The position numbers were made by a program, and so were the translations under genes. From Rhodospirillaceae bacterium (GTDB lineage: Bacteria > Pseudomonadota > Alphaproteobacteria > Dongiales > Dongiaceae), in assembly GCA_016712715.1 (NCBI GenBank), contig JADJQM010000002.1, positions 248,001 to 312,000 on the forward strand: 64,000 nt of DNA, in the 5' to 3' direction. Positions within the stretch are counted from its first letter, which is position 1, and every line of letters begins with the position of its first letter. Positions 54,078 through 63,732 of the stretch are shown piece after piece. Under the pieces are notes generated by a model. That model was given only the letters and a program-made list of their open reading frames with translations. It was not told where the DNA came from and did no database searches.

Positions 54078-55790
54078 ATGAGCGACATGTCGGCGACGCA
54101 CGGGGTGGCACAACCCTGGCTGGCCAGCTATCCGCCGGCGGTGGACGGCACGACGCCGATCGTCGGCAAGCCGGTCTATGCGCTGCTCGACGACACGGCG
54201 GCCCAGCATCCCGGCAATGACTGCGTCGACTTCCTCGACAAGCATTACACCTATGCCGAGATCAAGCGCGAGAGCGACAAGGTGGCGAAGGGCCTGCAGC
54301 AGATCGGCCTCAAACCCGGCATGCGCTTAGGGCTGTTCCTGCCCAACTGTCCCTATTTCGTCATCTTCTATCATGGTGCCCTGAAGGCCGGGGCGTGCCT
54401 GGTCAATTTCAACCCGCTTTACGCCGAGCCCGAGATCGAGCGCCAGATCGCCGATGCCGAGGTCGATTTCATGGTGACCCTCGACGTCACCCAATTGCTG
54501 CCCAAGCTCGATTCCGTGCTGGCGAAATCGCGGGTGAAATCGGTCATCGTCTGCCCGATGGCGCACCAGCTGCCCTTCCCGAAGAACCTCGTTTATCCCT
54601 TCGTCATGCGCAGCGCCCATGCGCGCATGAAGATCGACAGCCGCCACATCGCCTATAAGGATCTGGTCCACAATGACGGCGCCTATGCGCCGGTCGAGAT
54701 CGACCCCGCGAAGACCGTGGCCCTGCTGCAATATACCGGCGGCACGACGGGCGTCCCCAAGGGCGCCATGCTCAGCCACGCCAATGTCTATATCAACGCC
54801 ATCCAGTCGAAGCGCTGGTTCTATACCGTGGACAGCCCGCAGGCGAAGACCATCGGCGTGCTGCCGCTGTTCCATGCCTTCGCCATGACCTGCGTCATGA
54901 ACTGGACGCTGGCAGTGGGCGGCTGCATGATCCTGGAACCCAAATTCGACACGTTGAAACTGCTGCGCCTGGTGCACCGCAAGCGACCGACTGCTTTGGT
55001 CGGCGTGCCCACTTTGTTCAACGCGCTTCTCAACTTTCCGCAGTTCAAGGATTACGACCTCTCCTCCCTCGTCTTCGCCATTTCGGGCGGCGCACCCTTG
55101 CCCGTCGAGATCCGGAAGAAGTTCGAAGCGGAAAGCGGCTGCCGCCTCATCGAAGGCTACGGCCTCTCGGAAGCCTCGCCCGTCTGCAGTTGCAATCCCG
55201 TCCATACCGGCGGCAAGACCGGCTCGATCGGCCTCCCCTATCCCTTCACCTCCTGCGAGATCGTCTCGCTCGATGACCGCAAGACCCGCATGCCGGTCGG
55301 CGAAAAAGGCGAGATCTGCTTCCGTGGCCCCCAGGTGATGCTGGGTTACTGGAAGCGCCCAGATGCCACTGACGAGGTGATCATCGATGGCTGCCTGCAT
55401 ACCGGCGATGTCGGCCATATCGATGAAGAGGGTTTCGTCTTCATCACCGACCGGTTGAAGGAGATGATCAACGCCTCGGGTTTCAAGGTCTATCCGCGCG
55501 TCATCGAAGAGGCGATCTACGAACACAAATCGGTCAAGGAATGCGCCGTCATCGGCATCGACGATCCCTATCGCGGGCAGACCATCAAGGCCTACATCGT
55601 GTTGAAGGATGGCGAGACCTGCAGCCAGGAAACCCTCGACGCCTTCCTCGACACACGCATCTCGAAGATCGAGAAACCGCGCTTCTATGAATTCCGCGCC
55701 GATCTGCCCAAGAGCATCATCGGCAAGATCCTGAAGAAGAATCTGGTGGACGAGGAAAAAGCCCGCGCCGCCGCAAAGGAGAAGATGTGA
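54078..55790 (+). CDS. fadD: Long-chain fatty acid-CoA ligase
   Basis: A 570-residue AMP-forming ligase that activates fatty acids for beta-oxidation. The P-loop-like motif is LLQYTGGTTGVPKGAML (about 214-230), followed by VLPLFHAFAMTCVMNW, the EGYGLSEASPV motif (about 356) and the GCLHTGDVGHIDEEGFVFITDRLKEMI region with the catalytic hinge; the C-terminal Lys is in KSIIGKILKK. The start at 54078 has AGGAGG five bases upstream. It is the first of four overlapping or closely spaced beta-oxidation genes. Confidence 0.93.
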   Translation: MSDMSATHGVAQPWLASYPPAVDGTTPIVGKPVYALLDDTAAQHPGNDCVDFLDKHYTYAEIKRESDKVAKGLQQIGLKPGMRLGLFLPNCPYFVIFYHGALKAGACLVNFNPLYAEPEIERQIADAEVDFMVTLDVTQLLPKLDSVLAKSRVKSVIVCPMAHQLPFPKNLVYPFVMRSAHARMKIDSRHIAYKDLVHNDGAYAPVEIDPAKTVALLQYTGGTTGVPKGAMLSHANVYINAIQSKRWFYTVDSPQAKTIGVLPLFHAFAMTCVMNWTLAVGGCMILEPKFDTLKLLRLVHRKRPTALVGVPTLFNALLNFPQFKDYDLSSLVFAISGGAPLPVEIRKKFEAESGCRLIEGYGLSEASPVCSCNPVHTGGKTGSIGLPYPFTSCEIVSLDDRKTRMPVGEKGEICFRGPQVMLGYWKRPDATDEVIIDGCLHTGDVGHIDEEGFVFITDRLKEMINASGFKVYPRVIEEAIYEHKSVKECAVIGIDDPYRGQTIKAYIVLKDGETCSQETLDAFLDTRISKIEKPRFYEFRADLPKSIIGKILKKNLVDEEKARAAAKEKM

Positions 55791-56926
55791 TGAAAGACGC
55801 CGTCATTGTGGGCTATCAGCGCTCACCCTTCCATTTCGCCAACAAGGGTGCGCTCATCAAGGTGCGGCCCGACGATATGGCTGCCGCCGTGGTAAAGTCG
55901 CTCATCACCAAGACCGGCGTCGAGTCAAAGGATATCGAGGATCTGCTGCTGGGCTGCGCCTTCCCCGAAGGCGAGCAGGGCTTCAATGTGGCGCGCCTCA
56001 TCGCGATGATCGCGGAGCTGCCGCAATCGGTCGCCGGCGCCACCATCAACCGCTTCTGCGGCTCCTCCATGCAGAGCATCCACATGGCAGCCGGGGCCAT
56101 CGCCCTTGGCGCCGGTGAGGCGTTCCTCTGCGGTGGTGTCGAGAGCATGACCCGCGTCCCCATGCTGGGCTTCAACCCGATGCCGAACCCGGCGCTCAAC
56201 GACCGGCTGCCCGCCGCCTATATCTCAATGGGCACCACCGCCGAGAACGTCGCCAACAAATACAAGATCAGCCGGGCCGAGCAGGAAGAATTCGCGGTCG
56301 CCAGCCAGAACAAGGCGAGTGCCGCGCGCGCCGCCGGCAAATTGAAGGACGAGATCGTCCCCATCCAGGCGGGGAAGGAGCTGGTCAGCGAAGACGGCAC
56401 CATCCGCGACGGCACCACCATCGAGGCGCTGGCCGGATTGAAGCCGGCCTTCGACGCCAACGGCTCGGTCACAGCCGGCACATCGTCGCCGCTCACCGAC
56501 GGCTCCGCCTTCACCCTCGTCACCTCGGCCGATTATGCCAAGGCGCATGGGCTGAAGGTACTGGCCAAGATTCGCGCCGTGTCGGTCGCCGGCTGCGCGC
56601 CGGAGATCATGGGCATCGGCCCGGTGGCGGCGACGCAGAAGGCGCTGAAGCGCGCCGGCCTCACCATCGGCGACATCGACATCATCGAACTCAATGAGGC
56701 CTTCGCCTCGCAGTCGCTGGCCTGCATCCGCGATCTCAAAATCGACATTGCCAAGGTCAATCTCGATGGCGGCGCCATTGCGCTGGGGCACCCGCTGGGG
56801 GCCACCGGCGCCCGTATCACCGGCAAGGCCGCCTCGCTCCTCAAGCGAGAGGGGAAGAAATTCGCGCTTGCCACGCAATGCATCGGCGGCGGCCAGGGCA
56901 TCGCCACCATCCTGGAGGCGGTGTGA
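55790..56926 (+). CDS. fadA: Acetyl-CoA C-acyltransferase (3-ketoacyl-CoA thiolase)
   Basis: A 378-residue classical thiolase. The nucleophilic Cys is in INRFCGSSMQSIH (about 87), the His in GHPLGATGARITG (about 336) and the second Cys in ATQCIGGGQG (about 366). It performs thiolytic cleavage in beta-oxidation. The ATG at 55790 shares a base with the fadD stop, with AAGGAGA upstream; a GTG one codon earlier is less likely. It also shares a base with the next gene's start, so fadD, this gene and the HAD-crotonase gene are translationally linked. Confidence 0.93.
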   Translation: MKDAVIVGYQRSPFHFANKGALIKVRPDDMAAAVVKSLITKTGVESKDIEDLLLGCAFPEGEQGFNVARLIAMIAELPQSVAGATINRFCGSSMQSIHMAAGAIALGAGEAFLCGGVESMTRVPMLGFNPMPNPALNDRLPAAYISMGTTAENVANKYKISRAEQEEFAVASQNKASAARAAGKLKDEIVPIQAGKELVSEDGTIRDGTTIEALAGLKPAFDANGSVTAGTSSPLTDGSAFTLVTSADYAKAHGLKVLAKIRAVSVAGCAPEIMGIGPVAATQKALKRAGLTIGDIDIIELNEAFASQSLACIRDLKIDIAKVNLDGGAIALGHPLGATGARITGKAASLLKREGKKFALATQCIGGGQGIATILEAV

Positions 56927-59253
56927 TGGCCATCAACAAGGCCTGCGTCATCGGCGCGGGGGTGATGGGGGCCGGCATCGCCGCCCAGATCGCCAATGCC
57001 GGCGTGCCGGTTCTTCTCCTCGACATCGTGCCGAAAGAAGGCGCCGATCGTTCAGCGATCGCCAAGGGCGCCATCGAGAAACTGCAGAAGGCCGACCCGG
57101 CACCCCTCATGTCGAAGGCCGCCGCGAAACTCATCATCCCCGGCAATATCGAGGACGATCTCGATCAACTGGGCGATGTCGACTGGATCGTCGAGGCGAT
57201 CATCGAGCGCCTCGATCTGAAGCAGGGCCTTTATCACAAGCTCGAGGGCAAGCGGAAGAAGGGCTCGATCCTCTCCTCCAACACCTCGACCATTCCGCTG
57301 AAGACCTTGGTCGAGGGTATGCCGGAAGCGGTGCAATCCGATTTCTGCATCACCCATTTCTTCAACCCGCCGCGCTACATGCGCCTCCTTGAGATTGTCG
57401 GTGGCGCGAAGACGCGCCCTGAGGTCATCAAGGACATCAGCGAATTCGGCGACCGGATGCTGGGCAAGACCATCGTCCATGCCAAGGACACGCCGGGCTT
57501 TGTCGGCAACCGCATCGGCGTCTTCTGGATGCAGGCGGCGGTCAACGCGGCTCTCGATCTCGACCTCACGGTCGAGGAAGCCGACGCCATCATGGGCCGC
57601 CCGATCGGCGCGCCAAAGACCGGGTTGTTCGGCCTCCTCGATCTCGTCGGCCTCGATCTCATGCCCCATGTCGACAAAAGCATGGCGAGCCTTTTGCAGC
57701 CAGACGACGCCTATATGAAACTGCGCCGCCCCTGGCCGCTCCTCGAAAAGATGATTGCCGACGGCTATACCGGCCGCAAGGGCAAGGGCGGCTTCTACCG
57801 GCTCAACACCGAGGGCGGCAAGAAGGTCAAGGAATCGGTCAACCTCAAGACCGGTACCTACGCTACCAGCGATCGCGCGCGTCTCGATTCCGCCGATGCC
57901 GCCAAGGGTGGCTTGAAGACCCTCGTCGATCACAAGGACAAGGGCGGGCAATATGCCTGGCGCGTGCTCTCGTCCCTCCTTTCCTATGCGGCTTCACTGG
58001 TGCCGGAGATCGCCGAGGATGTGGTCTCCGTCGATCAGGGCATGAAGACCGGTTACAACTGGAAACGCGGCCCCTTCGAGATGATCGACCAGATGGGCGC
58101 TGCCTGGTTTGCCGACAAGCTCGCCGCCGAGAAACTGCCGGTGCCGCCTTTCCTTGGCGTCGCCGCCAAGGCTGGCGGCTTCTACCGCGTCGCCAATGGC
58201 CAGATCGAGCATCTGAAACCAGATGGCACGTACACAAAGCTGGTCCGGCCTGAGGGCGTGCTGTTGCTCTCCGACGTGAAGCTCGGCGCAAAGCCCATCA
58301 TCAAGAACGGCTCGGCCTCGCTCTGGGATATCGGCGATGGTGTCGCCTGCCTTGAGTTCCACAGCAAGATGAACGCGCTTGATCCCGACAGCCTGGCGCT
58401 GGTCAAGCAATCGGTCGATCATGTGGGCAAGAAGATGAAGGCCCTCGTCATCCATAACGAGGCCGAGAATTTCTCCGTGGGCGCCAATATCGGCCTCGCC
58501 CTCTTTGCCGCCAACATCGCCATGTGGCCGATGATCGATGACATGATCGCGACCGGCCAGTCGGCCTACAAGGCCGTTAAGTTCGCCCCCTTCCCCGTGG
58601 TGGGTGCACCTTCCGGCATGGCCTTGGGTGGTGGCTGCGAGGTGCTGCTCCATTGCGCCTCCATCCAGGCCCATGCCGAAACATATATGGGTCTTGTCGA
58701 AGTCGGCGTCGGCCTCATCCCCGGCTGGGGCGGCTGCAAGGAGATGCTGCTCCGCTTCCAGCCATCAGGCCGCGACCCCAAGGGACCGATGCCCCCGGTC
58801 GGCCAGGCCTTCGAGACCATTTCCTTGGCCAAGGTTGCCAAATCCGCGGCGGAGGCCAAGGAGATGCGCTTCCTGCGCCCCCATGACGGCATCAGCATGA
58901 ACCGCGACCGATTGCTGTTCGATGCCAAGGCCAAGGCACTCAGTATGCTGGCGGCCGGCTATCAGGCACCAACCCCGCAGGAACTGCGCCTGCCCGGCCC
59001 CACCGCGCGGACGGCGTTGCAGCTTGCGGTCGAAGGCTTCGCGTTGCAGGGCAAGGCCCTGCCCCATGACGTGACAGTCTCCGATGCGTTGGCTGAGGTC
59101 CTCTCCGGCGGCAAGACCGACATCACCGAACTCGTCACCGAAGACCAGCTCTCGAAGCTCGAGAAGAAGGCCTTCATGACATTGCTGCACACCGGACCGA
59201 CCCTTGCCCGCATGGAGCATATGCTCTCCACCGGCAAGCCGCTCCGGAACTGA
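56926..59253 (+). CDS. 3-hydroxyacyl-CoA dehydrogenase / enoyl-CoA hydratase fusion
   Basis: A 775-residue bifunctional enzyme with the order dehydrogenase first, crotonase last, opposite to FadB. The NAD motif is VIGAGVMGAGIAAQIANAG (about 7-25), followed by SNTSTIPL, THFFNPPRYMRLLEIV (about 140) and KDTPGFVGNRIGVF. A second dehydrogenase-like C domain precedes the crotonase part (about 480-680), which has IHNEAENFSVGANIG, the oxyanion segment GMALGGGCEVLLHC and the Glu of VEVGVGLIPGWGG. It catalyses the hydration and oxidation steps. It overlaps the thiolase gene by one base. Confidence 0.92.
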   Translation: MAINKACVIGAGVMGAGIAAQIANAGVPVLLLDIVPKEGADRSAIAKGAIEKLQKADPAPLMSKAAAKLIIPGNIEDDLDQLGDVDWIVEAIIERLDLKQGLYHKLEGKRKKGSILSSNTSTIPLKTLVEGMPEAVQSDFCITHFFNPPRYMRLLEIVGGAKTRPEVIKDISEFGDRMLGKTIVHAKDTPGFVGNRIGVFWMQAAVNAALDLDLTVEEADAIMGRPIGAPKTGLFGLLDLVGLDLMPHVDKSMASLLQPDDAYMKLRRPWPLLEKMIADGYTGRKGKGGFYRLNTEGGKKVKESVNLKTGTYATSDRARLDSADAAKGGLKTLVDHKDKGGQYAWRVLSSLLSYAASLVPEIAEDVVSVDQGMKTGYNWKRGPFEMIDQMGAAWFADKLAAEKLPVPPFLGVAAKAGGFYRVANGQIEHLKPDGTYTKLVRPEGVLLLSDVKLGAKPIIKNGSASLWDIGDGVACLEFHSKMNALDPDSLALVKQSVDHVGKKMKALVIHNEAENFSVGANIGLALFAANIAMWPMIDDMIATGQSAYKAVKFAPFPVVGAPSGMALGGGCEVLLHCASIQAHAETYMGLVEVGVGLIPGWGGCKEMLLRFQPSGRDPKGPMPPVGQAFETISLAKVAKSAAEAKEMRFLRPHDGISMNRDRLLFDAKAKALSMLAAGYQAPTPQELRLPGPTARTALQLAVEGFALQGKALPHDVTVSDALAEVLSGGKTDITELVTEDQLSKLEKKAFMTLLHTGPTLARMEHMLSTGKPLRN

Positions 59254-59271
59254 TGCGCGAGGAAGAAAACC

Positions 59272-61058
59272 ATGCCCGCCTATAAAGCACCGTTGCGCGA
59301 TATCCAGTTCGTGCTCACCGAATTGCTGCAGATCGAAAACCTGCCGCAGCAGATTCCCGATTTCGTCGAGGCGACGCCGGATCTGGTCGCCACGATCATC
59401 GAGGAGGCGGGCAAGTTCTGCGAAAACGAGCTGCAGCCGCTCAATCATTCCGGCGACGAGGAAGGCTGCCACTACGACAAGGGTACTGTCACCACGCCCA
59501 AGGGCTTCAAGGAAGCCTATGCCAAATTCATCGAAGGCGGCTGGACCAGCCTGCCCTGCGATCCTGAATATGGCGGGCAGGGCCTGCCAAAGCTGGTCAA
59601 CTTCGCGGTCGAGGAAATGATCTGCTCGGCCAACCTGTCCTTCGGCATGTATCCCGGCCTCTCCAACGGCAATTCAACGCGATCCACGCCCATGGCAGTG
59701 ACGAACAGAAGGCGCTCTATCTGCCCAAGCTCGTCGACGGCACCTGGACCGGTACCATGTGCCTGACCGAACCCCATTGCGGCACCGATCTCGGCCTCTG
59801 CAAAACGCGCGCAGAGGCAAACCCGGACGGCTCCTACAAGCTTTACGGCACCAAGATCTTCATCTCGGCCGGCGAACATGACCTCGCTGAGAACATCATC
59901 CACCTGGTGCTGGCGCGTCTCCCCGATGCGCCGGCCGGCATCCGCGGCATCTCGCTTTTCGTCTGCCCGAAATTCCTGCCGGACAAGGATGGCAAGCCCG
60001 GCGCCCGCAATCCGGTCGTGTGCGGCTCGATCGAGAAGAAGATGGGTATCAAGGCGTCCTCCACCTGCGTCATGAATTTCGACGGCGCACAAGGCTGGCT
60101 GGTGGGTAAGCCGCACAAGGGCATGTCCGCCATGTTCACCATGATGAACACGGCGCGCCTTGCGGTTGGCATGCAGGGTCTCGGCATCGCCGAGGCCGCC
60201 TATCAGGGTGCCGTCACCTATGCCCGCGATCGGCTGCAGATGCGGGCGCTGACCGGCGCCAAGTTTCCGGAGAAACCCGCCGATCCCATCATCGTGCATC
60301 CCGATGTGCGGCGCATGCTGCTCACCATCCGCAGCCTCAATGAAGGCTGCCGCGCCTTGGCCTATTGGGTCGGGCGCGAACTCGACGTTTCGCTGCATCA
60401 CCCGGACCCGGAGAAGCGTCAGGAAGCCGATGATTTCGTGGCCCTGCTGACGCCTGTGGTGAAGGCGTTCCTGACCGATCATGGGTTCAACGCCGCCAAT
60501 CTCGGCGTGCAGATCTATGGCGGCCACGGCTATATCCGCGAATGGGGCATGGAGCAGCTGGTGCGCGATGCGCGCATCACCCAGATCTATGAAGGGACCA
60601 ACGGCATCCAGGCCCTGGACCTGGTCGGTCGCAAGCTGCCCACCGGCACCGGGCGCCTCGCCCGTCGCTTCTTCCATCCGGTGAGCGAGTATATCGAGCT
60701 TGCCAGCGAAAACCCGGAGATGGCGGAATTCGTCCTGCCTCTGGCCAAGGCTTTCGCCAAGCTGCAGCAGGCGACGGCTTGGCTGGCCCAGGCGGGCCTT
60801 GCCAACCCCAACGAAGCAGGTGCCGCCGCCACCGATTACCAGCGCCTCTTCGCCTTGGTGGCGCTTGGTTACATGTGGTGCCGCATGGTCGAGATCGCGC
60901 TTGCCAAGAAGAACGAGGACAGCGACGGCTTCTATGCCGCCAAGGTGATGACCGCGCGCTTCTATTTTGCGCGGCTGCTGCCGGAATCGAATTCGCTGTT
61001 CACCACCCTGATGGCGGGATCCGACACGCTGATGGCGATGCCGGCTGAGGCCTTCTAG
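59272..61058 (+). pseudogene. Acyl-CoA dehydrogenase (about 595 aa), one apparent frameshift
   Basis: The first 135 codons read as a normal N-terminal domain (MPAYKAPLRDIQFVLTELLQ, DEEGCHYDKGTVTTPKGFKEAY, LPCDPEYGGQGLPKLV, FGMYPGLSNG). Near 59668-59674 the frame is lost; the continuing frame reads FNAIHAHGSDEQKALYLPKL, then MCLTEPHCGTDLGLCKT, and on to QIYGGHGYIREWGMEQLVRDARITQIYEGTNGIQALDL, where the catalytic Glu lies in YEGTNG. Adding one base restores a 595-residue protein, normal for this FadE-like subfamily. It completes the beta-oxidation operon, 18 bp after the HAD-crotonase gene. Confidence 0.85.
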
Positions 61059-61129
61059 GCCGCGGAAAACACTTAAAAGATAGTCATGAAGTTTAACCGA
61101 TTTTAAGCTTCTGCGCGCATATCGAGCGT

Positions 61130-61289
61130 TTCTCACAGATGCCTGACTCTGTGCGTGAAAATCGGAGATTTCGTCACAGCCATCTCACAGCTGAGAGGTT
61201 CTTCTCACAACGGAACTGTCGCAATTTGTCGGCATTCTGAGCCCGTTGGTGACGTGCCGAGTCGGAGGAAAGAGACGAGCTTCCGACTC
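61130..61289. promoter_or_regulatory. TCTCACA direct repeats and a leader hairpin before the secreted-protein gene
   Basis: TCTCACA occurs at 61131-61137, 61183-61189 and 61203-61209. Further on, GAGTCGGA (61259-61266) and TCCGACTC (61282-61289) form an 8-bp stem with a 15-base loop. The 278-bp region contains no gene. Either could regulate the gene at 61337. Confidence 0.35.
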
Positions 61290-61336
61290 ACCGGTGGAAT
61301 GTCGGGCGCGCCACCCCCACGGGACGGGACGCTCAT

Positions 61337-62107
61337 ATGTTGTGGAAGACACGAAGAGTGGCGGGGAAAACCTGCGCCGCGGCGCTGGTACTGCTGGGCC
61401 TGCTCGCAGCCGGCCCGGCCCAGGCCGACATGGATGAAGGCTCGCTCGGCTACCGCCTCGGCACCAGCCTCACCCAATTCAAGAACATGAAACTGCCGTT
61501 CACCGGCATGCCCAAGGGCGCCACGGTGAAATGCGGCGACGATCCGGATCTGCGCAGCCGCATGGTGGGCTATGTCGCCCGCGACGAGGCGCGCTATGAA
61601 AGTGTGGGCATCCTCACCTGCCGCGTCGTGGCCACCGACCCCGCCAATCTCTCCTGGTGGCGCCCGGTCGAATTCGAGATCAATGGCGTGAAGGCCCGCT
61701 TGCGCTTCGACTTCATGGAAGTGGCCGCGGGTGGTGGGGGCGAGGAGACCTTCACCGAGGCCAGCATGGACGAAACCGGCTTCAGCGATGCCCTCTATGG
61801 TGGCACGGCCCCGGATGCCGGCGGCAGCGACTATGCCCTGGTGGCAGCACGCCTCAGCCCGGTGCATGCCAAGGACGGCTACAAGCTGCTGGCCGGCCTC
61901 AATCAGCGCTTAGGATCCGCCAAGGTGGTCAAGGACAAGGTCGAGATCGCCCCCGGCATCTCGTTCAGCATGCCGGTCCATACCTGGCAGCGCGGCAACC
62001 TCACCGTCGCCGCCTGGGATCCCAGCGAGCTCGGCCATTACGATCTGGTCTTCACCATGACCAGCGCCAAGCAGAGCCTCCAGGCCAAGCTCGACGATAT
62101 CGACTAG
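61337..62107 (+). CDS. Secreted protein of unknown function
   Basis: A 256-residue protein with a signal peptide (TRRVAGKTCAAALVLLGLLAAGPAQA, cleavage after QA at about residue 30). The mature part is beta-rich with two Cys (VKCGDD and LTCRVV), probably one disulfide, and no catalytic motif I recognise. GYRLGTSLTQFKNMKLPF at the mature N-terminus is a conserved-looking segment. It is monocistronic, with an unusual 278-bp leader region. The periplasm is the likely location. Confidence 0.7.
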   Translation: MLWKTRRVAGKTCAAALVLLGLLAAGPAQADMDEGSLGYRLGTSLTQFKNMKLPFTGMPKGATVKCGDDPDLRSRMVGYVARDEARYESVGILTCRVVATDPANLSWWRPVEFEINGVKARLRFDFMEVAAGGGGEETFTEASMDETGFSDALYGGTAPDAGGSDYALVAARLSPVHAKDGYKLLAGLNQRLGSAKVVKDKVEIAPGISFSMPVHTWQRGNLTVAAWDPSELGHYDLVFTMTSAKQSLQAKLDDID

Positions 62108-62509
62108 GGCGAGACCGCGGTCTCAGCCCCTCCCTTCTATTCCCTCCCACCTTCAGGGGGGGGTAGTGGGGGGAGTCAATTCATCAAAATTTACACACAG
62201 TTTCAATTACTTAACAGAATCCGACCGCCATGCTGCGGCTTTGTGACCCGCGTCACTGCAAATCCGGTGCGACCGGCCCAATATCATAGGCGTCGGCGGG
62301 ATCACCCCCCTCCCTGTGACCCCGCCGGGAGTTTCCCTGAGTTTGCGATTGAGAAATGACTTGGGTGTACCCGGATCGGACCTCTGGTCCCCAACCCCAC
62401 ACCCCGCCGGCGGGCGATCTCTGCCCCCCTAAACTGCCCGTCGGCGACCCTCTTCTCCCCCCATTCCGGCCCACATTTTTTCAGCGGGCGGCCCAGAAGC
62501 GTCATATCG
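62108..62509. other. Intergenic region with one REP-type arm
   Basis: About 400 bp with no supported gene. CCTCCCACCTTCAGGGGGGGG at 62143-62163 (first 19 bases shown elsewhere as the CCTCCCACCTTCAGGGGGG arm) matches the repeat arms at 22.9 kb but lacks its inverted partner. An AT-rich segment (62180-62225) and C-rich tracts follow. No RNA gene was recognised. Confidence 0.5.
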
Positions 62510-62737
62510 ATGTCATCTTCGCGCCCAAATGATCCGCTATTGCTGCCAGCCAATGATGCAGAACAATCAGGCGAGACCGATGCGATGAATGTCATTGCCA
62601 AGCGAGATGATGTTTTTGTGAAGCCTGTGCTGATCGGCGTGCGCGGCTGGTACTTCAAGCCCCTGAAGCAGATCCAGAGCGGCTACCGCGCCGTGCGCGC
62701 GAGTTGCCTCATGCCGCGTCCAGCCAACGATCGCTAG
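62510..62737 (+). CDS. Possible small protein (75 aa), doubtful
   Basis: A frame from ATG at 62510 (MSSSRPNDPLLLPANDAEQ) to LMPRPANDR, with an alternative ATG at 62585 (MNVIAKRDDVFVKPVLIGVRG). The C-terminal half has a plausible mix of hydrophobic and charged residues, but no ribosome site is evident and no family is recognised. It is listed because it is the only candidate in a 646-bp gap; it may be spurious. Confidence 0.25.
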   Translation: MSSSRPNDPLLLPANDAEQSGETDAMNVIAKRDDVFVKPVLIGVRGWYFKPLKQIQSGYRAVRASCLMPRPANDR

Positions 62738-62753
62738 AGGCGTTCGCTGATCG

Positions 62754-63656
62754 CTACAGCTTCATCTCGATGAGGCTGTAATCCTTCGGCAGTTTCGCAG
62801 CCTTGATATCGAGGCGGTCTTCAACCAGCGGAATCTCCACGATCGTCCCCTCATCGAGGGTGAGGCGCAGGATCGCGTCGGTGAAGAGCTCGGCGGGCTT
62901 CCCCTTCTTCTCAACGAAGATGCGGTCGGTGCCCTTGGGGAAGGTCGCGTTCACCAGTTCCAGCCGCGCCATCCATTCCAGCGGCGCGTCATGGTCCATA
63001 TCGTCCTGCGACGCCACCAGCATCAGGCGCTGCAAGGGCGCCGTCTCGGTCGCATAGCTGATGATGACGGCGCCGTTCTTGTTGTCGCCGAACAGCTCGT
63101 CATCGGCAGCGGTGATGCGGGCATGATGGGCAAAGAGGCGCTCGAACTCGAACCCGCCTTGCGCACCCATCGACACCCATCGCCGATAGGTATTGTCGGC
63201 CGTGGTATTGAAGAGATATTTGCCGCTTTCCAGGGAATAGATCGCCCGCGTCGGCATCTCGACGCAGCAGCCGTAGCGCGTGAGCGTCAGGAACGACCCC
63301 AGCGCATCGACCGCATCGGCCTTGGCCTCGATGGTGAAGGCGGCTTCACCCTTGCCGCTGTCGCTGAGCGGATAGGCGGTGACCTTCGCGGTCGCTGCGT
63401 CGATCACCTGTTCGATCATCGGCCCTTCGACGGCGCTCACATGCTGCTCGATCTCGAGAAGTTGATAGATGAGCGCGTTCTTCGCCGCGACCGAGGGCAG
63501 CAGATTGGTCTGGTAGCGGCGGCTGTCGGTGACGACGCGGAAATTCTCGCCCTCCTTGGCGACCGAGATGGTCGAGGGCGCCGATTCCTGCACCAATGGT
63601 TCGGCAAAGGCAAAGGACGGCGCCAGCAAGGCCGCCGCCAGCAGGAGAAAGCGCAT
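62754..63656 (-). CDS. Secreted protein of unknown function
   Basis: A 300-residue protein with a clear signal peptide (MRFLLLAAALLAPSFAFA, cleavage at about 18). The mature part starts EPLVQESAPSTISVAKEG and contains a Cys-Cys pair (TRYGCCVEM, about 130), beta-strand-rich segments and a C-terminal IEIPLVEDRLDIKAAKL strand region. It has no recognised motif. It is transcribed toward the right-edge-independent intergenic region and is separated by about 75 bp from the FAD oxidase gene, with which it may share a promoter region. Confidence 0.7.
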   Translation of the reverse strand: MRFLLLAAALLAPSFAFAEPLVQESAPSTISVAKEGENFRVVTDSRRYQTNLLPSVAAKNALIYQLLEIEQHVSAVEGPMIEQVIDAATAKVTAYPLSDSGKGEAAFTIEAKADAVDALGSFLTLTRYGCCVEMPTRAIYSLESGKYLFNTTADNTYRRWVSMGAQGGFEFERLFAHHARITAADDELFGDNKNGAVIISYATETAPLQRLMLVASQDDMDHDAPLEWMARLELVNATFPKGTDRIFVEKKGKPAELFTDAILRLTLDEGTIVEIPLVEDRLDIKAAKLPKDYSLIEMKL

Positions 63657-63732
63657 GGATCACCTATGGTTGGATTGCGTCCCGGACAGAATCACATGAC
63701 TTCGTCGCGCCGACAAGCCAACCGGTTCACGC

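Noticed and set aside
59517..61136. A 539-codon leftward frame antisense to the acyl-CoA dehydrogenase
   Set aside because: Antisense to a conserved enzyme; composition typical of GC-rich shadow frames with no domain signal.
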